Shown: positions 42,799-52,221, counted from the stretch's first letter. The stretch: 64,000 nucleotides of DNA from Kitasatospora acidiphila (GCF_006636205.1 NZ_VIGB01000003.1:6884501-6948500), one strand, 5' to 3'. Made by a program: numbers and translations. The notes: generated by a model from the sequence alone, not told the origin.

Positions 42799-43377
42799 AT
42801 GGCAGAGATCGTCTTGTTTCACCACGCGCAGGGGCTGACTCCCGGCGTGGTCGGCTTCGCCGACCAGCTGCGGGCGGCCGGGCACGTCGCCCACACCCCG
42901 GACCTGTTCGACGGGCGCACGTTCAACTCCATTGACGAGGGCGTCGGTTACGCACGGCAGGTCGGCTTCGACGAGATCACCGAGCGCGGCGTCCGCGCGG
43001 CCGAGGGCCTGCCCGGGGGGATCGTCTACGGAGGCTTCTCGCTCGGCGTGCTCCCCGCCCAGAGGCTGGCGCAGACCCGGCCGGGCGCCCGAGGTGCGCT
43101 GCTGTTCTCCGCCTGCCTCCCGGTCTCCGAGTTCAGCGCGGCCTGGCCCGGTGGTGTGCCGGTCCAGGTGCACGCGATGGAGGGCGATCCGTTCTTCGTC
43201 GAGGACATCGACGCCGCCCGCGCGCTCGTCGCCGGTGCCGCCGACGCGGAGCTGTTGCTGTACCCCGGAGACCAGCACCTGTTCGCGGACGGCTCGCTGC
43301 CCTCCCATGACCCGGGCGCCTCCGCGCTCCTGACCCAGCGCGTGATCGAGTTCCTCGACTCCGTCGACGCGCAGTGA
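42799..43377 (+). CDS. Dienelactone hydrolase family protein, first gene of glycosylase operon
   Basis: The 192-residue alpha/beta hydrolase has EIVLFHHAQGLTPGVVGFAD, the nucleophile elbow YGGFSLGVLPAQ, the acid region EGDPFFVEDIDAA and His in GDQHLFADGS. The substrate is unknown. The end overlaps the next gene by 4 bases (GTGA), so it is co-translated with a YcaQ-type DNA glycosylase and shares the LexA-like promoter. Confidence 0.87.
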   Translation: MAEIVLFHHAQGLTPGVVGFADQLRAAGHVAHTPDLFDGRTFNSIDEGVGYARQVGFDEITERGVRAAEGLPGGIVYGGFSLGVLPAQRLAQTRPGARGALLFSACLPVSEFSAAWPGGVPVQVHAMEGDPFFVEDIDAARALVAGAADAELLLYPGDQHLFADGSLPSHDPGASALLTQRVIEFLDSVDAQ

Positions 43378-44612
43378 CTCCCTCTGTTGTGGCGGTCAGT
43401 CAGGCGCAGGCGCGCCGGCTGGCCATCTCACGGCAGTTGCTGTCCGGGGCCCGGCCGCCGGCCGGCGCCGAGGGGGTGCGCGCCGTGTGCCGGTCGCTGC
43501 GCTTCCTCCAGCTGGATCCGATCAGCGTCGTCGCCCGCAGCCACGAGCTCGTGCTGTGGAGTCGGCTCGGCGCGCAGGGTGTGGCCGCCTTCGACGAGGT
43601 GTGCTGGCGCGACCGCTGGCTGTTCGAGTACTGGGCGCACGCCGCGGCCATCGTCCTGTCCGAGGACTACCCCCAGCACCGGGTGGTGATGGACGCCTAC
43701 CCCCAGCGCGGCGGTGAGAAGATCGACGCCTGGATCGCGGCCAACGACCGGCTCCGCAGGCATGTGCTGGACCACCTCGGCGAAGGCGAGCCCCTGCCCA
43801 CCGACGCGTTCGAGGACTGCGCGGTGGTCGACTGGCCGTCGAGCGGCTGGACGAACGGCCGCAACGTCGAACGGATGCTGGGGTTCCTCTGGCGTCAGGG
43901 CAAGGTGATGATCGCGGCACGGGCCGGCGGGCGGCGGCTGTGGGGGCTCCCCGACGCCTGCCTGCCGCCCGACGTCGTCCGCGAGCCGCTGGCGCCGCGC
44001 GCGATGGTGACCGCCGCCGTCGAGCACTCGCTGCGCGCCCGTGGGCTCGCCCGTGCACTGGACGTCAAGCAGTACTTCCTGCCCGATCAGTACGTCGATC
44101 TGCCCGGCGTTCTCGACGAGTTGACGAAGCAGGGCCGCATCCAGCCGGTGCGGATCGAGGGCGCCCCGGCGTCCGAGACCTGGTACGTGCACGCCGACTC
44201 GCTGAGCCGGCTGGAGGCGATCCGGGTCGGCGACTGGGAGGGGCGCACGGCGCTGCTCTCGCCCTTCGACAACATGATCAACGATCGGCGGCTGACCGGG
44301 CGACTGTGGTCGTTCGACTTCCGCAACGAGATGTATGTGCCCAAGGCGCAGCGGAAGTTCGGCTACTACGTGCTGCCCGTGCTGCACGGCGACCAGTTGG
44401 TCGGCCGGGTCGCTCCCCGGATCGACCGGCGCCGGCGGGTCCTGGCCATCGAGGGCCTGTGGCTGGAGCCGGAGGTCAAGCCGACCGCGGCGCTGCGCCG
44501 GGCGATCACCGCGGAACTCACGGACCTGGCGGCGTTCGCGGGCGCCGATGCCGTCGAGTTCGGTGACCGTGACACGGTGCCCGATCGCTGGCGCTCCACG
44601 CTGCTCGGATGA
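43374..44612 (+). CDS. YcaQ/AlkZ-like DNA glycosylase
   Basis: The 412-residue length and sequence match the winged-helix HTH_42 family that unhooks interstrand crosslinks and removes bulky alkylated bases. The catalytic QxD is present as Gln46 and Asp48 in RSLRFLQLDPISVVARSHE. Further hallmarks are WLFEYWAHAAAIVL, LLSPFDNMINDRR, LWSFDFRNEMYVPKAQRKFG (barrel core) and YYVLPVLHGDQLVGRV. The QxD type is shared with E. coli YcaQ, whereas antibiotic-specific AlkZ proteins use QxQ. GTG 43374 lies within the hydrolase stop. The LexA-like box upstream of the operon fits a repair role. Confidence 0.9.
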   Translation: MTPSVVAVSQAQARRLAISRQLLSGARPPAGAEGVRAVCRSLRFLQLDPISVVARSHELVLWSRLGAQGVAAFDEVCWRDRWLFEYWAHAAAIVLSEDYPQHRVVMDAYPQRGGEKIDAWIAANDRLRRHVLDHLGEGEPLPTDAFEDCAVVDWPSSGWTNGRNVERMLGFLWRQGKVMIAARAGGRRLWGLPDACLPPDVVREPLAPRAMVTAAVEHSLRARGLARALDVKQYFLPDQYVDLPGVLDELTKQGRIQPVRIEGAPASETWYVHADSLSRLEAIRVGDWEGRTALLSPFDNMINDRRLTGRLWSFDFRNEMYVPKAQRKFGYYVLPVLHGDQLVGRVAPRIDRRRRVLAIEGLWLEPEVKPTAALRRAITAELTDLAAFAGADAVEFGDRDTVPDRWRSTLLG

Positions 44613-44660
44613 CCTGACCGCGTTGCGGCATGAAAGGTCTTCGCCCGTACGGCTGAACCA

Positions 44661-45134
44661 GTGCATCCCATGGCCTCGTCGGCCGTTAACCAGGCCATGG
44701 AGACCAGGACTTGGGCCGGGCTGCTCGCGGGTGTCGCCGTGCTGGTGACGGGGGCGACCCTTGCCCCCGTCGCCGGCGCGGCCGATGCGCCGACCGCGCC
44801 GCGCGACCCGTACACCCGCACCGAGCTGTTCTTCGGCACTGAGCGGCCCAATGGCGGTACTGCCGTCACCGACCAGGAGTTCCAGGACTTCATCGACTCC
44901 CAGGTCACGCCGCGCTTCCCCGACGGCCTCACCGTCGAGCAGGCGCGCGGCCAGTACCGGGACAGCCACGGCGTGATCGAGCATGAACGGTCTTACGTGA
45001 TCACGCTGTTGTACCCGACTTCCAAGGGGAGGACGGCCGGCGCCGCAGTCGAGGAGATCCGCCGCGACTACGACCAGCGGTTCCAGCAGGAGTCGGTGGG
45101 ACGGGTGGACGAGCCGGTCAAGGCGTCCTTCTGA
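44661..45134 (+). CDS. Secreted DUF3574 protein
   Basis: The sequence YTRTELFFGTERPNGGTAVT and FQDFIDSQVTPRFPDGLTVE matches DUF3574, small exported proteins of unknown function. A signal peptide is visible from METRTWAGLLAGVAVLVTGA. The start is uncertain: GTG 44661 follows TACGGC with leaderless spacing, and ATG 44670 and 44697 are in frame; 44697 gives the neatest signal peptide. The gene stands alone. Confidence 0.83.
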   Translation: MHPMASSAVNQAMETRTWAGLLAGVAVLVTGATLAPVAGAADAPTAPRDPYTRTELFFGTERPNGGTAVTDQEFQDFIDSQVTPRFPDGLTVEQARGQYRDSHGVIEHERSYVITLLYPTSKGRTAGAAVEEIRRDYDQRFQQESVGRVDEPVKASF

Positions 45135-45163
45135 GGCGTCGTTCCAGCGTCCCGGCGTCGTGA

Positions 45164-45799
45164 TCAGAACACGTTGATCGCCCCCGGCGCCCGCTCCGCC
45201 CGAGTCAGCGCCCGCAGCATCGCGCCCTGACCGTGGCGCCGAGTGGCCAGGCGGGACAGCAGCGCGAGCACCGGGTCGTAGGCGTCGTCGGCGAACTCGG
45301 GCGTGGCCCAGCCGAGGCTGGCCGCCAAGTCGTCCTGATGCACCACCAGTTCCACCAGCCTGGTGGCCAGGAAGTCCTCAAGTCGCAGCGCCCATCCCGT
45401 CTGCGGCAGGAACAGCACCTCCGCACCGGTCCGCTTCGCCAACTCGCCGTGCTGCTCGGCAAGTGCGGCGCGGGCCCGGACAACCAGGGGCGCCGGGCCC
45501 TCGGTGCCGTGCTGCTCGGCGTGCGCCCGGATGCCCGCATTGGCTTCGCTGTCGAGCGGGGCGCCGATCCAGGCGGCGCGCTCGTAGTGGTCCAGCAGCG
45601 GGATCGGCGGCTCGGCGGACTCGGGGGCGGCCAACAAGGCCGAGACGCTGAGGATTTGGTAAGCGAGGTGGCCGGCGAGGGCGCCGACCGTCATCTCCGG
45701 CAGCGCGCTTGGTTGCTGCCAGGCTGCGGCAACATCCGGGTGAGCCACGAGAGCTACCGCTTGCTCGGCGGCGCTCAGGTAGCCGGTGATGACGGTCAT
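45164..45799 (-). CDS. DinB/mycothiol-dependent maleylpyruvate isomerase-like protein
   Basis: The 211-residue protein has the metal-binding four-helix DinB-fold pattern: TVGALAGHLAYQILSV near the start and VELVVHQDDLAASLG later, with His and Asp as likely metal ligands. Relatives use mycothiol as thiol cofactor in isomerisation or detoxification. The start ATG 45799 follows GGAGGACCG and lies 22 bases after the RNA-repair gene on the same strand, so it is probably the third gene of that operon, although no RNA-related motif is present. Confidence 0.8.
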   Translation of the reverse strand: MTVITGYLSAAEQAVALVAHPDVAAAWQQPSALPEMTVGALAGHLAYQILSVSALLAAPESAEPPIPLLDHYERAAWIGAPLDSEANAGIRAHAEQHGTEGPAPLVVRARAALAEQHGELAKRTGAEVLFLPQTGWALRLEDFLATRLVELVVHQDDLAASLGWATPEFADDAYDPVLALLSRLATRRHGQGAMLRALTRAERAPGAINVF

Positions 45800-45821
45800 C
45801 GGTCCTCCAGGCTGGTCCGGG

Positions 45822-48659
45822 TCAACGCAAGGTGGGTACGTCGCCGCCATGTTGCCACTCGACGGTGACTCCGGGCAGGCCGGCGACCCAGGGGGCGACG
45901 AGTTCGGCGAGGCGGGCGGGGTCGGGCGGGGTCTGGCCGAGGCCGATCGCGAACCGGGCCGACGTCGGGCCGGCTTCGAAGGGGCGCGGCCAGGCGTGCA
46001 GGTCGGGGGAGTCCTCGGCGAGGGCGGCGAGCAGGGTCAGCAGCCGACCGCGCATCCGGCCGAGCAGCTTCTCGAACGCCTCGGGGTCGGCGGCCCGCAG
46101 GGAGACGGTCGCCCAGCCCGCGTGGCGGCGGTGCAGTGGCGGGCCGGCCAGCGGCTGGTCGGCAGGATCACCACCGCCTTCCGTCAACTCCCAAGCGCGG
46201 TACAGCTCCTGGCCCAGCAGCTCCAGCCCGCCCGGCAGCAGCTGACCCGTGCAGCTGCGGACCGGCTCGGACGGCGTCAGCACGGTGCCGGGCGGGTACG
46301 AACCGCCGTCCCCCGCCCCGAGGCTCACCGGCCGCTGCCAGTCCCAGGCCGCCCAGTCGGCGAAGAAGGCGCACCGCAGGGCGTCGCCGTCCAGCTCCGG
46401 ATGCGCGAGCACCGTGCGGGCCGCCAGCACGGCCCAGGCCACCCCGGGCAGTCCGCCGAACGGCGCGCTGTCCAGGCCGCGTGCCTTGGCCCAGGCCTTC
46501 ACCTCGCGGGCCAGCCGGGCGAACGCCGGGTGGCGGTCGCCGACGGCCGCGCGCACCGCGTCCGCATCGCTCACCGCACTCAACGCGAGCGCGGCCGACT
46601 CCCCGAGCTCGGCGCGCCGGTCCACCGCCTCGGCGGGCGGCAGCGCCCCAGCACTCACCAGCACCAGATCGACGCCGAGCCCGCCCAGCCGGAACCGCAG
46701 CCCGGGGACCCGGGCACCGACCACCTCGCGCACGGCGGTGCCCGCAGGCAGGACGGCGGTGAGGCGCTGCTCGATGTCGGCAGGCCGTTCCTCACCCGGC
46801 AGCACGGCCGCCAAGTCCAGGTCGGACCCGTCCAGCGCGCACCCCATCCGGCGCGAGCCGACGACCTCCAGCACGGCGCCCGTTGCCGCCAGCGCCCGTG
46901 TCACCAGCTCCAGCGCCGCGTCGACCGCCTCCGCATCGGGCTCCCCGCCCGACGGCGGCCAGCCGCCCCGCGCCTCCGGCAGCCACCGCAGCTCGCCCGT
47001 GCCCAGCGCGACCACGGCACGCGGACGCATCGGTCCGGCGCCCCGGCGGGACAGCAGCACCACGGCGCCGACATCAGCCCACATGGTGTCAAGATGCCGA
47101 TCCGCAAAAGAGATCACGGCCTGCGGGTCGCTACTGCGCCCAAGGCTCAGATGCGGGGTGAATCCCGGCGCGCGCCCCCGGCAGCGCGGGAACCGCCGCA
47201 GCAGCTCGTCCCGCAGGGCGGCCCACGGCTCCTCGCTGTCGGCCGCCGGGTCGAGCCAGACCGTCGCATCGCCGTGGTGCTTGAAGCTGTGCACACCCGC
47301 CAGCCGGGCCGTGAACGGCGCGACCTCGGCGGCGGCCGCCGCGACCAGCGGTGCCGCGCGGTCGAACGCGGACTCCGGGACGAAGCCGAAGAGCAGGTTG
47401 ACGTGCGGCGGCCAGCGGTGGATCTGGCGGTCGTGCCGGCGGCGCACCTCCTGGATGGCGGGCCACAACTCGTCCGGCGGGAGCCAGGCCACCGCCGTGC
47501 GCGCCGTGGGCGCGATGTCGAGCGCGCCGCCCGGCGGGTCGTCCAGATCGAGTTGGCTCGCCACACCGTAATGGTCCGACACGAACAGCCCGTCCGGACC
47601 GGCGACGCGCCCGAGCAACTCGGCGGCGACCACGCGCGGGCCGCCGGGGCGCACCAGGATCCGGTCCAGGCGCGCTGCCCGCCCGGTCAGCGAGGAGATC
47701 GCGGCGAGCGGGTTGGCGGTCGGGTCGAAGGTCGGGGTGTGTGAGGCCGCGCCGTGCACCTCGGTCCACGCGTCGCGCATCCCCAGCGCCGCTCCTGGTC
47801 CCTGAGCTCCCTCGCGGCCGTCATTGAAGTCGCCGAGCAGCAGCAGGTCGCCCGGGGCTCCGGCCAACCCATCGGCCAGCTCGGCTAGTTCACGCTCGCG
47901 CTTGGCCGCGCCGTGGTCCGAGTGGTCGCTGCTCAGGTGGGTCGCCGCGACCACCAGCGGGCCGGCGGCGGTCTCCACGGTCAGCGCGGCGACGGCCTTG
48001 TGCGGGCCGAGGCTGTGCAGCGCCGCCTCACGCACCGGCAGTCGGCTCAACAGCAGCAGGCCGTGCTCGGTGACGTCCCGACCGTCCGGGGCGCAGCTCA
48101 CCGTGTAGTCGGCGCGCACCCAGGGCGTGCGGAGGAGGAGGTCGAGCAGGGCGGGCTCGACCTCCTGCAGGGCGATCACATCGGCGTCGGCGGCGGCGAG
48201 GGCGGCGAGCAGCAGCGGCCGGCGCTGCGCGGTGGCGATCCGGTTGCTGTCGTAGCGGTCCCACAGGACGTTCCAGGTGACCACCCGTGGACGCAACCCG
48301 GCTGTGCCACTTGGGAGTTCGGGAGCCGCCTCGGCCGCACGCCAGGCACCGGCCGCGTCGTCCCACCGGTAGGCCGGGCGGGCGCTGAAGAACGGCGCGC
48401 CCAGTCGGCGCGGTTCGCGGGCCCGGCCGGCCGTGCCGCGGTCCAGCACGTCGAGGCCGGTCGCCCGGTCCCACACCAACTCCCCGTCGGCCTCCACGAA
48501 CAGCACCCGGTGCCAGGGGATGTCGCCGCCCGGCACGAAGGCCGGCAGCGCTATCCGCTTGGGCTCGGCCTGCCGCCGGCTCACCCCGAGCACGAAGCGG
48601 GCCGGGTCGAACCGCGGGTCCCAGCGGACCTGGTGGTAGATCTGCTCGCTGGTGCGCAT
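45822..48659 (-). CDS. Multi-domain RNA-repair protein: MJ1316/DUF504 - EEP - 2H (LigT) - nucleotidyltransferase
   Basis: Four enzyme modules are fused in 945 residues. Residues 1-75 (MRTSEQIYHQVRWDP, IPWHRVLFVEADGELVWDR) form the DUF504/MJ1316 domain, proposed in the literature to recognise RNA cyclic ends. Residues 122-370 form an endonuclease/exonuclease/phosphatase domain (VVTWNVLWDR, Glu166 in LQEVE, THLSSDH, LLGDFND, SDHYG). Residues 385-560 form a LigT-like 2H phosphoesterase (His419 in HVNL, His503 in HLSL). Residues 575-890 form a poly(A)-polymerase-like nucleotidyltransferase (GSRRMG, GSDLDLAAVL with Asp613/615, GVDLVLV). ATG 48659 follows GAGGAG and overlaps the ligase stop by one base (TGATG). 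Confidence 0.85.
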   Translation of the reverse strand: MRTSEQIYHQVRWDPRFDPARFVLGVSRRQAEPKRIALPAFVPGGDIPWHRVLFVEADGELVWDRATGLDVLDRGTAGRAREPRRLGAPFFSARPAYRWDDAAGAWRAAEAAPELPSGTAGLRPRVVTWNVLWDRYDSNRIATAQRRPLLLAALAAADADVIALQEVEPALLDLLLRTPWVRADYTVSCAPDGRDVTEHGLLLLSRLPVREAALHSLGPHKAVAALTVETAAGPLVVAATHLSSDHSDHGAAKRERELAELADGLAGAPGDLLLLGDFNDGREGAQGPGAALGMRDAWTEVHGAASHTPTFDPTANPLAAISSLTGRAARLDRILVRPGGPRVVAAELLGRVAGPDGLFVSDHYGVASQLDLDDPPGGALDIAPTARTAVAWLPPDELWPAIQEVRRRHDRQIHRWPPHVNLLFGFVPESAFDRAAPLVAAAAAEVAPFTARLAGVHSFKHHGDATVWLDPAADSEEPWAALRDELLRRFPRCRGRAPGFTPHLSLGRSSDPQAVISFADRHLDTMWADVGAVVLLSRRGAGPMRPRAVVALGTGELRWLPEARGGWPPSGGEPDAEAVDAALELVTRALAATGAVLEVVGSRRMGCALDGSDLDLAAVLPGEERPADIEQRLTAVLPAGTAVREVVGARVPGLRFRLGGLGVDLVLVSAGALPPAEAVDRRAELGESAALALSAVSDADAVRAAVGDRHPAFARLAREVKAWAKARGLDSAPFGGLPGVAWAVLAARTVLAHPELDGDALRCAFFADWAAWDWQRPVSLGAGDGGSYPPGTVLTPSEPVRSCTGQLLPGGLELLGQELYRAWELTEGGGDPADQPLAGPPLHRRHAGWATVSLRAADPEAFEKLLGRMRGRLLTLLAALAEDSPDLHAWPRPFEAGPTSARFAIGLGQTPPDPARLAELVAPWVAGLPGVTVEWQHGGDVPTLR

Positions 48660-50539
48660 CAGTACTCCTCGGTGAGCTGGGCGTCGCCGAGCGGCCCACC
48701 GTCGAGCGGCGCCTCGGCGGATCGCGCGCCACCGATCCGCCCGTCGCAGGACCACCCGTGATCGAACCGCGCGCCGCCGGGCCACCCGTGGTCGAACCGC
48801 ACGTCACTGAGGGGCCCGTCGTCGATCTGCGCGTCGTCCGTGTCCTCGACCGTGCCGCCCGGCCCGATGTACCAGGTGCGGTGGGCCTCGCCGGGGTAGG
48901 GCGGGGTGAACCGGCGTAGTTGGGTGGTGAGGACGCTCTCGGGCACCGGGTGCTCGCGGACGGCGTTGCGGCGGCGCAGCTTGGCCTCGTCGGCGAGCAG
49001 CACCGCGTGGGTGGTCAGCGCGTCGCGGCGCTGCGCCACCGCGTGCACCTGGGCGCGCTGGTGCCGGTTGAGCGAGGTGGCGTCCCAGACGACCGTGCCA
49101 CCGGCCGCCAACGCGGCGTCCAGCCGGGCCAGTCCGTCGCGCAGCACCTCGCCGTTGGCGCGCTGGTCGGCGCGGTCACCCCGGTCGGTCCGCAGTTCGT
49201 CCAGTGCGACGAAGCAGTCAACTCCCTTGAGATGCCGGGCGAAGACGCTCTTGCCGCTGCCGGACGGGCCGACCAGCTGGATCAGCCGGGGGAACCGGCC
49301 ATCCCGCCAGCGCCAGGTGGCGGCCACCGCCTCCGCCGCCGTGCTGAGCCGCCCGGCCGCGAACGCCTCCCGGGCCTGCGCCCAGCAGCGGTCCACCACC
49401 TCGGCGTCCAGCCCGGCCAACTCCGCGCGCAGCTCGGTGCGCAGCGGTGCCAGCGGTGCGGGGCCGAGCAGCCCGGCGTCCTCGGCGTGCAGCGCGGACC
49501 ACTCGACCTGCTCGCGTTCCTCATCGGTTGCCGCGACGGCCGCCGCCACCGCGTGCAGCACTCCGAGGTCGGCCGCGATCGCCAAGCGCCGCAGGCCGGT
49601 CGGGCGATCCTGGTCGGGGTACGGCCGCAGCACCCGGTCGTGCAGCCCGACCAGATCGGCGACCCGCCGGGCCAGCGGCATGCCGACGACCGGGGCCAGC
49701 CGCCCGGCCAGTCGACTCCGAGGGGTGCCGTGCAGCAGCGCGGCGAGCACGCCGGCGAGCCGGGCGTCTCCCGTGCACCCCAGCACGTCGAGCCGCTCGG
49801 CGACCGCGGCCACCCGGCGCTCCGGCGAACCGAGTTCGAGGCCCCCGGTCACTCCGAGTGCCGCCAGCAGCTGGCCCGGCTCGGCCGCCGCGCCGGAGCG
49901 GACCGCCCAGAGTGCGGCGGCCGGGCCCAGCTCGTTGGGCACCACGGCCGCGTGCATCCAGTGCGTGCTGGTCTGCACATGGCCGGCCCGGACCCACTTG
50001 GCGACCCGCCGCCCGAACTCGGCCCGGGCGAACCCCGCGACGCTGCGCACCACATAGCCCTCCTGGCGGTCCAGGTCGAGCTTCAGGGCCCGCAGTGCCC
50101 GTTCGTCCAGCACCCCGCGCCACAGCACCGGCGGCACCGGTATGCCCCGAGCGCGCAGCCAACGAACCGTCAGATCCCAGTCCAGACAGCGGTCCTGACC
50201 GTTCCAGACGGAGAACCCGTAGAAGAAGCCGGCCAGTTCGCGGTACGGGATCGAGTGCCGGGCGTACAGGTTCTCGCCGCAGATCCGCCAACCGGCCGGG
50301 ATGCTCGGGCCGATCCGCCCCTGCAGCGCCTTGACCCAGGTGCGGGACGGGTGGTGCGCGGAGTCCAGCGAACGGGCGTGCAGGCCGTCCTGGTAGAGGG
50401 TGGTGTTCTCACCGTCGAGCTTCTCGGTGACCACCACCTCCAGGCCGCGCAGGCCGGACAGGTCACCGGTGCGGACGTCGTCCCCGGAAGCGCCCGGCGA
50501 CCAGGGCAGGTGGGGCGTCCGGGGATAGTGCGTGCGCAT
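48659..50539 (-). CDS. RNA ligase - polynucleotide kinase-like fusion
   Basis: The 626-residue protein starts at ATG 50539 after GGAG. Residues about 1-190 form an RNA ligase adenylyltransferase: Lys40 in VVVTEKLDGENTTLY is the AMP-accepting Lys (KxDG), with FFYGFSVW (motif III), QEGYVVRS (motif IV) and VAKWVR (motif V). A helical middle region (about 200-410) follows. Residues 415-560 form a P-loop kinase (LVGPSGSGKSVFARHL, then DELRTDRG and VVWDATSLNRHQR) like the 5'-kinase of T4 Pnkp. No phosphatase domain is present; the partner's EEP or 2H domain could process the 3' end. The tail contains repeated FDHGW units. First gene of the operon. Confidence 0.87.
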   Translation of the reverse strand: MRTHYPRTPHLPWSPGASGDDVRTGDLSGLRGLEVVVTEKLDGENTTLYQDGLHARSLDSAHHPSRTWVKALQGRIGPSIPAGWRICGENLYARHSIPYRELAGFFYGFSVWNGQDRCLDWDLTVRWLRARGIPVPPVLWRGVLDERALRALKLDLDRQEGYVVRSVAGFARAEFGRRVAKWVRAGHVQTSTHWMHAAVVPNELGPAAALWAVRSGAAAEPGQLLAALGVTGGLELGSPERRVAAVAERLDVLGCTGDARLAGVLAALLHGTPRSRLAGRLAPVVGMPLARRVADLVGLHDRVLRPYPDQDRPTGLRRLAIAADLGVLHAVAAAVAATDEEREQVEWSALHAEDAGLLGPAPLAPLRTELRAELAGLDAEVVDRCWAQAREAFAAGRLSTAAEAVAATWRWRDGRFPRLIQLVGPSGSGKSVFARHLKGVDCFVALDELRTDRGDRADQRANGEVLRDGLARLDAALAAGGTVVWDATSLNRHQRAQVHAVAQRRDALTTHAVLLADEAKLRRRNAVREHPVPESVLTTQLRRFTPPYPGEAHRTWYIGPGGTVEDTDDAQIDDGPLSDVRFDHGWPGGARFDHGWSCDGRIGGARSAEAPLDGGPLGDAQLTEEY

Positions 50540-50661
50540 GATCGACTCCGTGAATGGGCGTGGGTGCCACTGTAGGAGCGGACGGAAGGCCGGGCCATCG
50601 AAATAACGGGTCCGCCGATCAGTGGTGACGGACCTGTCGAGAGCCCGGCCCGCTCCCCGGG

Positions 50662-52199
50662 TCAGTCGGCGAGCGGCTCTCCGAACCAGCTGGTGAGCGC
50701 CTCGTGAAGCGCCTTCGGGTCCCCGTCGTGGTCGTCGGCTGCCCAAGCCACGTACCCGTCGGGCCGGATCAGCAGCGCCGCGGTCGACTCGCCCGGGCAG
50801 TCGGCCCGTTGCACCGCCACGCGGTTCCGCCAGCCGTGCGCCGCCGGTGCGAACCGGCCCTCGGCGCTCAGGTCGAGCAGCAACGGCCGGGCGCTGCGCA
50901 GCAGTTCGGCGACTCGTGGGCCGTTCAGCGGCAGCTCGGTGACGAACCGCCCGGCCAACGGGTGTGCGCAGTCGACCGGATAGCGCAGATCGGAGCCCGC
51001 CAGCAGCTCGGCGATGCGGCGCGTGTTGGCCGGGTCGGTCAGCAGTTCGCCGAAGAGCGTCCGCAGCGCGGTGACGGCGTGCCCGGGGCCATCAGCGCGA
51101 GTTGCGCCTGGGAGTGCATGAAGACCCGCTCGCCGACCGGGCGGCGCTCGCTCTGGTAGCTGTCCAGCAGGCCGGGCGGCGCCCAGCCGTGCACCTCGGC
51201 GGCCAGCTTCCAGCCGAGGTTGGCGATGTCCTGCAGGCCGAGGTTGAGGCCGGGGCCGCCGACCGCCGAGTGCACATGGGCGGCGTCGCCGGCCAGCAGC
51301 ACCCGCCCGCTGCGGTAGCGCTCGGCCAGGCGGGTGTTTCCGCCGCGGTGGCGGCGCAGCAGGTGCGGGCCCGGGCTGGTCGGTGCGGCGAGCGGAAGTT
51401 CGGCGCCCAGCACCCGCCCGGCGGCCTCGCTCAACTCCTCGAAGGTCAAGGGTGGTTCGGGAATCTGCTGGGCCTTGGGGGCCTCCTCCCACTCCAGGAC
51501 GGCGACCAGCGGTTTGCCCGGCTCGACGGCGGCGAAGACGAAGACGCCGCGCTCGGTGCGGTGGTAGCCGGCCGGTGCGATCCGGCCGTGGCCCGGGACG
51601 TCCAATGCGCCGGTCCGCTCGTCCACCCAGCCGGCGGGCAGCGTGACATGGGCGGCGCGGTGGACCACCTCGGGCCCGCTCACCCCCGGGAAGGCGATGC
51701 CCGCCAGCTTGCGCACGGTGCTGCGCCCGCCGTCGCAGCCGACCAGGTAGCGGGCCCGCAGCCGGTACGGGCCGTCGGGGCCTGCCAGTTGAAGGTCGAC
51801 TCCCTCCGCGTCCTGCTCGAAGGAGTCGAGCCGATGCCCGCGCCGCACCTCGACGCCCAGCTCCTCGGCCCGCTCGGCGAGCCGGGCTTCCAGCTCGCGC
51901 TGCTGCACCGGCAGGATGTGGAGCGGGTTGGGGTCGAGGCCGGTGAGGTCCAGCGGGAACGCGCCGAACATGTAGCCGGGCCTCGGTGTCGGTGCGTCCG
52001 GGCACCCGGTGATCCGCTGGTGGAGGCCGCGGTGGTCGAGCAGCCGGACCACCTGACCGACCAGCCCGTTGGCCTTGGGCTCCCTGCTGGGTTCGGTGAG
52101 TTGCTCCAGCACCACGGGCCGCACGCCGGCCAGGGCGAGTTCGCAGGCGAGCATCAGACCGTTCGGTCCGCCGCCCGCGATGGCCACGTCGATGATCAT
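50662..52199 (-). CDS. FAD-dependent aromatic-hydroxylase-type monooxygenase, apparent frameshift
   Basis: The first 370 residues (from ATG 52199) hold the class A flavin monooxygenase motifs: IDVAIAGGGPNGLMLACELA (GxGxxG), the DG motif YLVGCDGGRSTVRK and the GD motif VLLAGDAAHVHSAVGGPG. At 51085-51088 a run of four G (plus strand) breaks the frame. One more base would give LMAPGHAVTALRTLFGELL, and the C-terminal thioredoxin-like domain (GRFAPAAHGWRNRVAVQ, ALLIRPDGYVAWA) then continues to 50662. Polyketide or phenol hydroxylation is typical. The upstream TetR gene on the same strand probably regulates it. Confidence 0.85.
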
Positions 52200-52221
52200 T
52201 GAATTGTCCCCCAGGGAATTG

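Noticed and set aside
45786-47744. Long plus-strand frame opposite the RNA-repair protein
   Set aside because: Shadow frame; the minus strand encodes four consecutive recognisable domains.
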